A DNA stretch of 64,000 nucleotides from NCBI GenBank assembly GCA_977017575.1, contig CDRNVI010000053.1:372001-436000 (forward strand), read 5' to 3'. The notes under the pieces are model-generated. The model made no database searches, had not been told where the DNA came from, and saw only the letters and a program-made list of their open reading frames with translations. Source of the DNA: Paramoeba atlantica. Its lineage: Eukaryota > Discosea. Position numbers and translations under genes: made by a program. Positions 18,337-27,367 of this stretch are shown in pieces (the first letter of the stretch is position 1; each line of letters begins with the position of its first letter).

Positions 18337-19632
18337 ATGAGTGCACCGAGTAGTCGCTTTTTTTGCCCCGTATATTGCAAGAGATCCGAAGCAAACGATG
18401 TCCTTCTTGTTTGCGTTCAGAAAAATGTTTGCACTGCATGTTTATTCTCAGAGTTCCATCCGCGTGAAACTAAACATGAAACGTCCCGTTATTTTAAAAT
18501 AACAACAGGGCCTAGTGAATGTGACGATGTCACACTCTTTATTTCGCAAGAAGATACACTGCATTTCACAGAAGATCAAACTTTAGCATGTTGTACTCTT
18601 TTGTCGCTACATGGCAAGTATTGCCTCTTCTGGCAAGTAGTTCTGGAGTGGGATGGATGCTTTCGAGTCAAACAAGTTCATTTTAGCCATATCTCGAGCG
18701 CTTTTCCCAAGCGTCTGACCTGTGCTCATTTCCTTGACCTTGCAGCGACAAAACCGAGTGAAGCAGTCTGCGTACTTATTGGCGACGCCACAGGTTGTGT
18801 TTTCGAAGTACAGTGGCGGGGAGTAGGCGGTTCAGATCTTGTCTGCACGTCCACAAAAGGCTTTGCACACATCTCAAGCATTACCGCGATTGCGACTCAC
18901 CGGTTGAATTCCTCACTTGCTGATGCATGTCACGCTGCACGGTCTGTCACCCACAGCACGAACTTTACCCCATCACATTTGGTTGCAACCGCAGATAAAG
19001 ATGGGAAGATTCGGGTCTGTAGTCTCCCTCAGCCCCATTACCTACTTTGTGTCTGTCTCATGCACGAGCCAACAACCGTTAGTGGTCTTTTGCTCCATCC
19101 TACCCACTACCATGAACGAGAAGATAAAGAAGAAACCCAACTGCTGTGCTTCTCCAGTACGACAAATGGGACACTTGTCGTGCATCATGTCCTAAGCGGT
19201 GAGATTTTGCATATTATACGACAGTGGTCGGAAGTTCCTTTTTCTGTGGGTCAGAGTATGACCCACTCGGGGTACCGTGTTGTAGCACACTTCGTCAAAT
19301 ATGATGAAAGATCGCTAGATTTCTTTGTAGTTGTCGCAGACGGTGGCGTAAATTTCCGCGCAGCCAAGGCATGCGCTTATAGAGGTGAGCATGGTAAATG
19401 GTTGGTTGATAGTGCCCCGTTGTCTAGTGTAGAAAAGAAAGTGATTAGTGCGGATAGTGTCGCTTATGCAAGCAAGTATCTTTGCGAAACAACAGGTCTT
19501 TTCACTTCTTCGGAGAATTTTATACAGAAATATGCGCTATTTTATACTGCAGAGTGCATTGGTCGGAAAAGTACTGCGGTAAGAATGGAATGGGAAGACA
19601 TTACTTCCGACTTTTTGTCGTATATTTCGTAG
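18337..19632 (+). CDS. WDR4: WD-repeat protein, probably WDR4/Trm82
   Basis: The first in-frame ATG is at 18337, giving 431 residues; the frame is open back to a GTG at 18268 directly after AG. WD-type beta-propeller strands recur, the clearest being HLVATADKDGKIRVCSLPQP followed by a LLCFSSTTNGTLVVHHVLSG repeat. The ADKDGKIRV signature matches the Trm82/WDR4 segment TADRDEKIRV. WDR4 is the non-catalytic partner of the tRNA m7G46 methyltransferase METTL1/Trm8. Blades outside that region are poorly conserved, so it could be another WD protein. Confidence 0.6.
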   Translation: MSAPSSRFFCPVYCKRSEANDVLLVCVQKNVCTACLFSEFHPRETKHETSRYFKITTGPSECDDVTLFISQEDTLHFTEDQTLACCTLLSLHGKYCLFWQVVLEWDGCFRVKQVHFSHISSAFPKRLTCAHFLDLAATKPSEAVCVLIGDATGCVFEVQWRGVGGSDLVCTSTKGFAHISSITAIATHRLNSSLADACHAARSVTHSTNFTPSHLVATADKDGKIRVCSLPQPHYLLCVCLMHEPTTVSGLLLHPTHYHEREDKEETQLLCFSSTTNGTLVVHHVLSGEILHIIRQWSEVPFSVGQSMTHSGYRVVAHFVKYDERSLDFFVVVADGGVNFRAAKACAYRGEHGKWLVDSAPLSSVEKKVISADSVAYASKYLCETTGLFTSSENFIQKYALFYTAECIGRKSTAVRMEWEDITSDFLSYIS

Positions 19633-20027
19633 GGAAGGTTGTTGACTGCCCCAAAAAATCTTTTAAAAGTCGCTTACACAAGGGCGAGGCTTCTTGGGTT
19701 CGTGCTTCCTTTTTTCGAGTGCTGTCTTGAAATGGAAACACGATTTACAAAAAATGGAGCACTAGCGTAGTAATGCCGTTCGAATATAGTTTCTTGCTTC
19801 CCGGCTTGAATTATGGTGTATGTAACCCTTCTTTTAAAAAGAGTTCTTGTAAAAGGCGGCATTATGTATAATAATTTTTTTTATAATTATTGGTAATTAT
19901 TAACGTCATAATTTTAACTGCTGCTATGGAGACATACAGGACTTTACACTGCAGTGTTTTAATTTGAACATTTTTTTTACATGTAGTGCATAAGTACGAT
20001 AAAACATTGGGTTTAATTGATTACCGA
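19633..20027. other. Intergenic stretch and possible 5' exon of ZNHIT1
   Basis: AT-rich. A short ATG frame at 19926-19953 could join the frame at 19987 if a 33-nt GT..AG segment (19954-19986) were removed; see findings. Otherwise nothing recognised. Confidence 0.35.
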
Positions 20028-20378
20028 ATGGGGATGGAGAGCAGTATTTTAAATGTCAAAAAAATTCTTGACGAAGAACTGAAATCTTGGCGTCGGGAAC
20101 CGAGAAATAAAACGACTGAGCTTTCGAGCCCCGAAAAAAAATATAATTGCGCTGTGCAGAATGAGTCGGCGAAGCTTGATAGAAATCTTCCCTTTGATGG
20201 ATATAGCTACTATGATGCACTCATGCCACCTAGCAAATACGCACGTCTTTTCAACTGTGTTGAATGTGACAAAGCATCACAGGGATTGTATCGCTGTGTT
20301 CGATGTTCAGCCAAATACTGTTCTCTAAGATGTCGAGATTTACATGAAGAAACGAGTTGTACAAACTTGAAGCTCTAA
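20028..20378 (+). CDS. ZNHIT1: HIT-type zinc finger protein, ZNHIT1/SWC6-like
   Basis: From the first ATG at 20028 the protein is 116 residues; the frame is open back to 19986, where a GTG follows AG. The C-terminal ~40 residues are a HIT zinc finger placed as in ZNHIT1: PPSKYARLFNCVECDKASQG, LYRCVRCSAKYCSLRCRDLH, ETSC, with Cys/His spacing C..C, C..C, C..C, H..C. ZNHIT1 (yeast Vps71/Swc6) is a subunit of the SWR1/SRCAP complex that loads H2A.Z. The family is ~150 residues with the finger at the very C-terminus, so an upstream start would bring the length closer to normal. Confidence 0.78.
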   Translation: MGMESSILNVKKILDEELKSWRREPRNKTTELSSPEKKYNCAVQNESAKLDRNLPFDGYSYYDALMPPSKYARLFNCVECDKASQGLYRCVRCSAKYCSLRCRDLHEETSCTNLKL

Positions 20379-20696
20379 ATTTTCTGTATTGTATCAGTAA
20401 ACGGAATATAATACATGTTCCTGGTCATACATACAGGATATGTAGGCCTAGGGGGGTGCGCACGAAAAAAAAAGATATACTTAACCGACTGTGTTCACTC
20501 CATGTTAAGTATTGCAGATTTATCAACCTAGATACACAACGTATTCTTGATTGTTATGCGACCAACATAACATTACATGCGACCAACATAACATTACATC
20601 AAACACATGATTGTTGAAACTTCATTTAATTGATGTACATTATACTTGCGAATTACATGAAATGTCCGCATAATTCAGCCCTATTACACTACTGTC
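20376..20696. other. Intergenic stretch with 22-bp duplication
   Basis: GCGACCAACATAACATTACA occurs twice in tandem at about 20558-20600. No gene seen. Confidence 0.5.
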
Positions 20697-21770
20697 ATGC
20701 AGGTTTCGGCACGATTGCTGCACCACGCTGATAGGCCGAAGTTAGAACACCTGTCCCGGCGCCTTACTGAACTAGTCCGTCTTAGCTCTTCTCGTGCAAT
20801 TGACCCTAGCATCGCACGCCAAACATACGAGGCTATGGAGCTCCTCGGCGTACGCTCCCCGAACCTTCACCTCTGGGTGCTGCAGAAACCACCTACCTCT
20901 TCATGCTGCCAATTTACAGTTGAGATGGCTCGCTTTCCTGAAGTTTTTTTCTGCAGAGAAATATTTTCTGTAGTACAGCGGCTACTGCCTTCTGAGGTGA
21001 TTCGTATGTTGGGTATTGCATATCGAATGCGTCAGAATATTCAAAACTCTGTTGTGAATGAAAGCCCGTTTACGTGCGTTGGTGGGTCACAAGGTGAGAG
21101 CGTCGGTTCCGCTGTACTTCCTTTCGCTGCAGATCGAGAGGACCATATAGAGGAGGTTGTAGCCCAATGTGCAAAGCGGATCACTGAGCTTCGAACAGCA
21201 TTGTCAGCTCGTGAACTTGCAGCTTCTCTTACTCGATTCGAAAGCTTAGGCTTTTTCGGAAAATGCACGCGCCAGGAGCTTTTGAACAACTTACTGCGAC
21301 GGTTTTGGTGTGTTATAGATGATTCTTCATCAGGCTGTCTCCGTGACATTTTACTCACATTCACAACCCATTTTTCGAGACTCCCTAAAGACAGTGTTCC
21401 GGATATACTGGAAGCTGTAGCTCAACGCGCTGTAGATTGCCTTGGAGAAGCTTTGACAACGCAGGAAAACGTTTCGCAGTCCTTCGAAGGGTCGAAACGG
21501 CATGTTCAGAGTCATAAAGAACGGCAAAAAGTTTTATCTAATACTCTGGAAATAATATCATTATGTCATAGCTTTGGCTGGGAACACAATGGACTAAATA
21601 ACGCAGTTCGTTACTTTGTGGAAACAGAACCTCCAGAAACTGGTGAGCACATTACGGCACTGGTCGACGAAAAAGACAACAAGAATGATCAATGGAAAAA
21701 ATGGTGTTCCTTGCTTCTCCCACAGCAACGTAAATTACTTGAGCTGTTGATGCAGCTCCCGGGAGCTTAA
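20697..21770 (+). CDS. Unknown helical protein, 357 aa
   Basis: The ATG at 20697 gives 357 residues that are nearly all helix with repeating Leu/Arg patterns (LEHLSRRLTELVRLSSSRAI, LPSEVIRMLGIAYRMRQNI, IEEVVAQCAKRITELRTALS, CTRQELLNNLLRRFWCVIDD). The layout resembles the degenerate helical repeats of organellar RNA-binding proteins (PPR, OPR, FASTK-like), and a basic start (MQVSARLLHHADRPKL) could be a presequence. No specific family recognised. Confidence 0.7.
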   Translation: MQVSARLLHHADRPKLEHLSRRLTELVRLSSSRAIDPSIARQTYEAMELLGVRSPNLHLWVLQKPPTSSCCQFTVEMARFPEVFFCREIFSVVQRLLPSEVIRMLGIAYRMRQNIQNSVVNESPFTCVGGSQGESVGSAVLPFAADREDHIEEVVAQCAKRITELRTALSARELAASLTRFESLGFFGKCTRQELLNNLLRRFWCVIDDSSSGCLRDILLTFTTHFSRLPKDSVPDILEAVAQRAVDCLGEALTTQENVSQSFEGSKRHVQSHKERQKVLSNTLEIISLCHSFGWEHNGLNNAVRYFVETEPPETGEHITALVDEKDNKNDQWKKWCSLLLPQQRKLLELLMQLPGA

Positions 21771-22015
21771 AAGATGAAATCGATGAAAACCAAACTTGAG
21801 TGATGGAAGTGCGAGTACAATGTATTACAGTACATGATAATTCCTGTATATTCCGCATCATTCTTCTCCTTGTACTTTTTTATCCCAATTGAACTACCTA
21901 GCAAATATTGCCACTGAAAAATTGTAATCTGATTCTGATTATCAGAAGACAGAAGTACACTGCGATCACACACTTTTGTATTATGTTTGGAGAGTGGCCT
22001 AATATAATAACTAAA
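21771..22015. other. Intergenic stretch before structured repeat B
   Basis: No gene seen. AT-rich spacer between the helical protein and the structured repeat. Confidence 0.4.
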
Positions 22016-22114
22016 CGGGACACTTTCGCGGAGCTTCACGTTGGCCGGCGGCCTACTTTTACGGAAGTTTCTGATGATTGTTCCCGGAGATTCCGTACAT
22101 CTCAATTATTCTCC
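22016..22114. ncRNA. Structured repeat B, partner of the repeat at 13335-13430
   Basis: About 99 bases with the same blocks in the same order as copy A: CGGGACACTTTCGCGGAGCT, GGCCGGCGGCC, TTTCTGATGATTG at offset 56, and ATTCTCC at the end. It ends 21 bases before the PEX2 ATG, so it would lie in the PEX2 5' region, whereas copy A lies behind a different gene. Strand and function unknown. Confidence 0.45.
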
Positions 22115-22135
22115 CACGTACATCCATGTTGAAAT

Positions 22136-23527
22136 ATGCTAGGATATACTTGTAAAGATTGTAAAGATTGCAAATCATCACAGATACCAACAAAATTTAT
22201 GACAGTTGGGAGCAGTTCATTATTAGTGCCTCTCCGAGAAAATACACATACTCAGAGCAAAGCCCAAGCTGCGACATATAACGCAAAATTCCTGAGACGA
22301 TATGTCTCCACTCGGGACGACACACGCTCTATTCTTCGTATTGATCAGCTTGACGCTCTCAATCTACAATCTGCTCTTCTCCGTGTTCTTTACACCCAAC
22401 TTTCTCAGATATTTCTTCTTTTTCCCCAGGGGAATTCGGTGTCTCACTTATTTACTCACTACATCTCAGAGCTTCGGAGTATTCTACACGCACTCCTCCT
22501 ATTTGTGGCACTACCACAAGTGTACGGTGATCGATTGCATAACCTTTTCTACGGGACGTATTTTACTTGGAAATTGAAAGCAGCGTACATATCCTTGGAG
22601 GTTCTCTTACCGTACGCCATTCAAAAGACTTCTGCTCAAGTTTTTGAAGCGAATTGGGATCCTGATCCGAGCGTGTCTTGCTTTTCGTCGCGACGTGTAT
22701 TCATATCTCGCATATTGGATTTTGGTGAAATAGCAGCGCAGTCATTCAGTTTAGTAAACACTATTCTTTTTCTGTGGGTGGGAAAGTATCGCAACCTTAC
22801 TGATCGTGTTCTTGGTTTGCCTTTACGCTACGGATCGCAACGCATGATAAAAATATTGTATGCCCCATTCGTTCTTCGCGCACTGTCTTGGAGAATCCTT
22901 TCAAGTTTTTTACATACCACAGGACCATGGTTACGTCCCATATTCCTAGGCTTACTCCGCGGACCACAATGCTTGATACAATATACGCAAGTATTTTTTC
23001 ATTCGGTAACTCAAATAATATCTGTATCACTGCGTATATTGGTCCTTTATCTGAAGCCAATAATGGAGCGGAGTCCTACGTTTGGGCCCGGTTCCAACTT
23101 TAATTCTTTTCGTCGATTCCTTTTTGAGCGGTTTCTGTCATTGACCCCCTCTATAACTCGTCAAAGCAATTCTATAAATATGGAAACGGGTGGTGCAAAA
23201 ACTTTGTCAAACCCTCTGTCAAACCCTGATGATGGAACTGAGATTCGGCACTCGCTGCTTTCCTCTTTATCTTCCTGTGGAATATGCTGTGCTTGCCCGA
23301 TCTTAATATCTGTGCACTGCATGCCATGTCGCCACTCCTTTTGTTACTATTGCATCGCTCGCATTCTTCCGCTGCGATGCGAGACTTCCGAAACTAGTCA
23401 AGAGAGTTCTAAGCGGCGACCTAGTCTTACACCTGGGGGAACAAACTTAATTTATCTGAACGCTGATGATGAGAGACCCATGTGTCCAAAATGTGATCAT
23501 TCTGTATCGCATCTCATTCGTGGGTGA
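22136..23527 (+). CDS. PEX2: Peroxin 2, RING E3 ligase of the peroxisomal import complex
   Basis: 463 residues from the ATG at 22136. Residues ~70-110 carry the family signature ILRIDQLDALNLQSALLRVL, close to the VLRVNQLDALELNKAL of other PEX2 proteins. Several hydrophobic helices follow (~100-320). The C-terminus (~381-463) is a RING-type zinc site: CGICCACPI, HCMPCRHSFCYYCIARILPL, CPKC. PEX2 forms the PEX2-PEX10-PEX12 ligase that ubiquitinates PEX5 for recycling; in kinetoplastids it would serve glycosomes. The N-terminal CKDCKDCK tract is unusual and may belong to the untranslated leader if a later ATG is used. Confidence 0.82.
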   Translation: MLGYTCKDCKDCKSSQIPTKFMTVGSSSLLVPLRENTHTQSKAQAATYNAKFLRRYVSTRDDTRSILRIDQLDALNLQSALLRVLYTQLSQIFLLFPQGNSVSHLFTHYISELRSILHALLLFVALPQVYGDRLHNLFYGTYFTWKLKAAYISLEVLLPYAIQKTSAQVFEANWDPDPSVSCFSSRRVFISRILDFGEIAAQSFSLVNTILFLWVGKYRNLTDRVLGLPLRYGSQRMIKILYAPFVLRALSWRILSSFLHTTGPWLRPIFLGLLRGPQCLIQYTQVFFHSVTQIISVSLRILVLYLKPIMERSPTFGPGSNFNSFRRFLFERFLSLTPSITRQSNSINMETGGAKTLSNPLSNPDDGTEIRHSLLSSLSSCGICCACPILISVHCMPCRHSFCYYCIARILPLRCETSETSQESSKRRPSLTPGGTNLIYLNADDERPMCPKCDHSVSHLIRG

Positions 23528-23768
23528 TCATTTAAAAACTTGAATTTAAATTTATCGCCTCAATCAAGAGCTCTCACCTCATCCTTTAGGAAGGGGCCTT
23601 TACGTTCCTTAAAAACTTTTCGATCAAATTCTATGAATATTTTTGAATTGTAGTCACTGAAAAATCGTAGGGTTTAGCGTTTTAGAGATGTTTAGAGAAT
23701 ATATTACGCACTTCTTTCGTATCCAAGAATTTCTGTGTAAAAAAATATATTTTCGCATTGGTGGCACC

Positions 23769-25307
23769 ATGCAATTTTCTCATCGTTGTCTTCGAAGACC
23801 ATTTCTGGGGTTGACTCGCAGGGTAATCTTATGCAACATTCAAACCGCATATCTCGCTCAACAAGCTACCCCAGCAATCAGTGCGGTCACCTTTGCCAGC
23901 ACACGAGGTCTAGCAAGCGAGGCCCTCAGTAAGACCGATGACGGGAAAGTAGTCGCCGCTCCCTCAATGGATCGGGTCTGGGAATTGTGGAGTGAGGGAA
24001 ATCTTTTTGCTCTGCCTATCGCGGAGCTACAAGCGTTTCTTCGCGAACAGAAGGTCCCCGTAGACTTGACATGGAAAAAGACAACTCTAGTCAAACAAGT
24101 AGAGGAGTTAGTGGGCAAACAGAAAAATACAGGACGGAATGTGAAGGATATTACCCCAGTCTCCGGTTTAGCCAAAACCGCAGAGGGTCCCGGAGGTGCG
24201 CTCAATCCCGCGGATGTCTACGGAGAGCTCGCCGGTGACGGCATCCTCGAGAGTCAGACCTTTGTGGACGTGCAACAAAGTGGGCTCTACACGGGTGCCG
24301 ATGCCATGGGTCCGATCATCCCCCGTGCATTTCAGCTTATGCATGAGTCCATCTGTCCCGACGTCCTACTCAGTCGTATCAACACCTCCGCATTTCCCGG
24401 GGGAAATGCCACTCTCCAGGCCTTTACTTTAATCCAAGCTAAGGCCGCGAGTGCGAACAAAGCTCGCTTTAACAAAGCCTTCCAGTGGTGTGTGATGAAT
24501 TTATGGAATATGAATATGGACGGGGAGGCTCATGTCTCCCTCGGGCGTCTGTTGTTGTGGAAAGGAGCGCAGGGGAAGCAAGTCCAAGCCCCGCTCCCCG
24601 GGGGCGCCGATGAGTACCAGACGCTGTGGACGCTGCAGCAACAGCTCCAGGCGGCGCAACCCTACAGCTGGCTTGGTATTGCCCATGGCGATTGTGGGAA
24701 ACATGTTGCGGAGTTCCTGTCACAGAACGGGTGGACGGAGACGCAAAATGGGGAAACCACCACGACCTATCGTGTCAGTGTGCAGCGACAAAAAGAAGTC
24801 CTGGAGGGGGAAGTGGGGGTAGACGGAAAGACGATTAGCTTACAAAAAAGCTGGGAGCGGTTTCTACTTACGTTCTACGTACGAGACGCCATGCCCGATG
24901 TGCGTATCCAGCTTCGCGCACGTATGCCACTGAAAAAGAAGACGGCAGAAATGTTTCAGAACGTGAATTTGATTAACGTCCTTCCGGGTGGCGAAAAGGT
25001 CAGTAGTGCGCTCCCTGGTGATCTCGGCGAGGTTGTCTATGTCTTGCGACAAGAGACCAAGAGTTGGGAAAAGAAATTGAACTCAGGTATTCTGTTAACA
25101 CTATCAGAAACGACCACCAACGTTGCGTTTACGAAGAAGGACACACGTGAGAAAAGGTTGGAGTATGAATTAAGCACAAAGCTACCGACGCAGGACAGCA
25201 AGCCAGATCTGACAGCGCTAAGTGACGAGCTTTGGGAGGCGGTGCTGTCGTTTGCGTCGGCGGTGCAGCCTGGTATGCAGGCTTTCCGTTGTTCTCCTAA
25301 GTCGTAG
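23769..25307 (+). CDS. Mitochondrial protein with SAP-like N-terminal motif, 512 aa
   Basis: The ATG at 23769 is preferred over one at 23688 because it starts a good mitochondrial presequence (MQFSHRCLRRPFLGLTRRVI) and the upstream part is AT-rich like a leader. After the presequence comes a SAP-like helix pair (LFALPIAELQAFLREQKVPV then WKKTTLVKQVEELV). The large remainder (~200-500) is globular and recognisable to me only as well-structured (PYSWLGIAHGDCGKHVAEFL). Third-position GC is much higher than in neighbouring genes, which in kinetoplastids usually marks abundant proteins. A subunit of a mitochondrial ribosome, ATP synthase or RNA-processing complex would fit, but none was identified. 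Confidence 0.75.
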   Translation: MQFSHRCLRRPFLGLTRRVILCNIQTAYLAQQATPAISAVTFASTRGLASEALSKTDDGKVVAAPSMDRVWELWSEGNLFALPIAELQAFLREQKVPVDLTWKKTTLVKQVEELVGKQKNTGRNVKDITPVSGLAKTAEGPGGALNPADVYGELAGDGILESQTFVDVQQSGLYTGADAMGPIIPRAFQLMHESICPDVLLSRINTSAFPGGNATLQAFTLIQAKAASANKARFNKAFQWCVMNLWNMNMDGEAHVSLGRLLLWKGAQGKQVQAPLPGGADEYQTLWTLQQQLQAAQPYSWLGIAHGDCGKHVAEFLSQNGWTETQNGETTTTYRVSVQRQKEVLEGEVGVDGKTISLQKSWERFLLTFYVRDAMPDVRIQLRARMPLKKKTAEMFQNVNLINVLPGGEKVSSALPGDLGEVVYVLRQETKSWEKKLNSGILLTLSETTTNVAFTKKDTREKRLEYELSTKLPTQDSKPDLTALSDELWEAVLSFASAVQPGMQAFRCSPKS

Positions 25308-25636
25308 ACTTAAAGCTCGAAGTGAGCGCTTTCTTCGGGGAAATCAGGAGAAAAGTGATTTGGTTCTTGGATACGTAGTGCAGATCTATAAATGTACTAC
25401 ACTCATCACATATATTTTGGTGCGCAGAGCACGTCACAAAATACAATGATTCTTCCTGTTTATCTTGTAACAAGGCTGATACAACGTTCTTACGCATGCG
25501 CTTGAGAATTTGGTACACATGTATTCGATTCAGATTTTTGTGTAAGCTGTTTGGTGCTAAAATTAGTGTTTTTTAACGAGTAGGAACCCTTTTTTGTCTT
25601 TTTGAGGGTAACGGGAACTCTGAATATTAATTTACA
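25308..25636. other. Intergenic stretch, nothing recognised
   Basis: No gene seen; a pyrimidine tract CCCTTTTTTGTCTTTTTGAG precedes the next gene at about 25588. Confidence 0.5.
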
Positions 25637-27016
25637 ATGAGCTATGAGACAGATAAATCCAAACAAAATCTCGGAGCCACAGAGGAGTGTGCGCTAGACA
25701 TCCGGACATCCGAGGCTCCTGTCCATCACCAGGCGAGTTTATTTGCCACTGTGGCCAACATTCTATGCACTATGATTGGAGGTGGGCTCCTTAGTCTACC
25801 CCTTGCCTTCGCCCAGGCTGGCCTTTTTCCCGGTCTTCTCCTGACGGCGGTTTGCGCGTCCACATGCTTAATTGCCGTCTACTTCATAGCTCGAAGTTGT
25901 GAGAGTATTGGTGTGTTTTCGTTCCGAGGTCTTGTAGTTCATTCATTTTGCCACCTGCCCTCTCGCTTGCTAGGGGCGCTGGCGGAAGGGATTATATTAT
26001 TCAGCAACACAGGCTCTCTGCTGATCTACGCAGTGGTGATTACAGACTCCATGCCGGGGATGGCAGCCCACTACTGGGGTGTCGCTGGACCTTGGACGGA
26101 GAAATATTTCTGGCTTCTCACCTGTGGAGCATTTTTCCTGCTCCTCAGTCCAATTCGCCGTTTACATGAAATTGTTGCCATTGCGGTGTTTGGTTTTCTC
26201 GCAATGATATACATTTCTGTCGTATTGTTTGTGCGGTGCGGTAAAAATCTCACCGTTCTTCCAGAGAATAGCACGCACTGGGGCGTCGCGTCGACCTCTT
26301 TGCTCACCGCGTTTAGTCTAATCAATGGGGCTTACATGTTTCACATGAACGTCCCCCCGCTCTATGGTGAACTTTACAACGCGTCTCCACGGCGTATGCT
26401 CTTCGCAGGGGGTATTTCCCTTGTCATTGCCTTCCTGCTATACGCGAGTGTGGGTATTTGTGGATACTATCTTTTTGGAACCCCAGAATTGCTCTCACTC
26501 AGCTCTGGGGGGAACTTTTTAAACAGCTTGCCCGCAGAAGCGATTGATGTGAATCTAGCCCGGCTGATGATCGTGCTTCACATTGTGTGCGCGTTTCCTA
26601 TTTATGCTTTTGTCGCTCGCCGGGCCCTGCACATTATCTTCACAGGGCAGGATGAGGAGGAAAATTTTCTGCGACGTGCAATAACGGGAGGGAGTCTGGT
26701 ACTCCTCACAATGGGCGTCGCACTCTTTATTCCCGATCTCGCGTTATTGTTGTCCTTTACCGGGGCTGTCTTTGGTTGTACATTTGGGATGATTCTTCCT
26801 TCCGTGATTTATTACCGAATTCATGGTGGGGCCTGGAGGCAACACAGAGAACGAAATATATCAGTTGGCGATTCCAACGTTGTACAATCGTCGTCTCATG
26901 TACCCTCCACGCACTTAATGAAGCTTGCCCCCGTACTAGCGATTCTTGGATTCATAGCAATGATCACAAGTGTAGTAGTAATGGCCCGTGACCGTGCCTT
27001 AAAGGATACATTGTAG
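25637..27016 (+). CDS. Amino acid permease, AAAP (SLC38-like) family
   Basis: 459 residues with about eleven membrane spans. The first one carries the family's glycine-rich unwound motif (LCTMIGGGLLSLPLAFAQAG, ~43-62). Further spans are LLTAVCASTCLIAVYFIA, LIYAVVITDS, FGFLAMIYISVVLFV and VLLTMGVALFIPDLALLLSF near the C-terminus; the family hallmark of the central SLINGAYMFHMNVPPLYGEL segment is also present. AAAP proteins exchange amino acids with protons or sodium at the plasma membrane or vacuole, and kinetoplastids have large expanded sets of them. Substrate cannot be told. Codon use is GC-richer than average for the window. Confidence 0.87.
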   Translation: MSYETDKSKQNLGATEECALDIRTSEAPVHHQASLFATVANILCTMIGGGLLSLPLAFAQAGLFPGLLLTAVCASTCLIAVYFIARSCESIGVFSFRGLVVHSFCHLPSRLLGALAEGIILFSNTGSLLIYAVVITDSMPGMAAHYWGVAGPWTEKYFWLLTCGAFFLLLSPIRRLHEIVAIAVFGFLAMIYISVVLFVRCGKNLTVLPENSTHWGVASTSLLTAFSLINGAYMFHMNVPPLYGELYNASPRRMLFAGGISLVIAFLLYASVGICGYYLFGTPELLSLSSGGNFLNSLPAEAIDVNLARLMIVLHIVCAFPIYAFVARRALHIIFTGQDEEENFLRRAITGGSLVLLTMGVALFIPDLALLLSFTGAVFGCTFGMILPSVIYYRIHGGAWRQHRERNISVGDSNVVQSSSHVPSTHLMKLAPVLAILGFIAMITSVVVMARDRALKDTL

Positions 27017-27367
27017 GAGAGGAAAGAAATGACAATCCTGTAAATGCAGTACATGTCAAGATTGGGTCAAGCATTTTTTAGCGCATTTTGATCAACGTTT
27101 TACACTGCCATTTAAAATGAACCCCACAAAAAGATTTATAGCGAAAATGATACTGGCCAATCACATACCGTATCCTAATTTTCGTCATCCTTTTTCTTTC
27201 TAGTTGGTTAGTATGTAAACGAGCTTATATGGCACATGTACTTGTTCTAACTTGGTGGCATCAACTTGGTTCCGAAATACCTGAACTTTTCCTAATAAAA
27301 TCTATTCAAATAAAAAATACCCGTACGTATTTTTTAGAGCAAGCAGGCTTTCTTTTTCATTTTTGAC
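27017..27367. other. Intergenic stretch, nothing recognised
   Basis: AT-rich spacer without a gene; a pyrimidine-rich GGCTTTCTTTTTCATTTTTG lies just before the GPN2 start. Confidence 0.5.
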
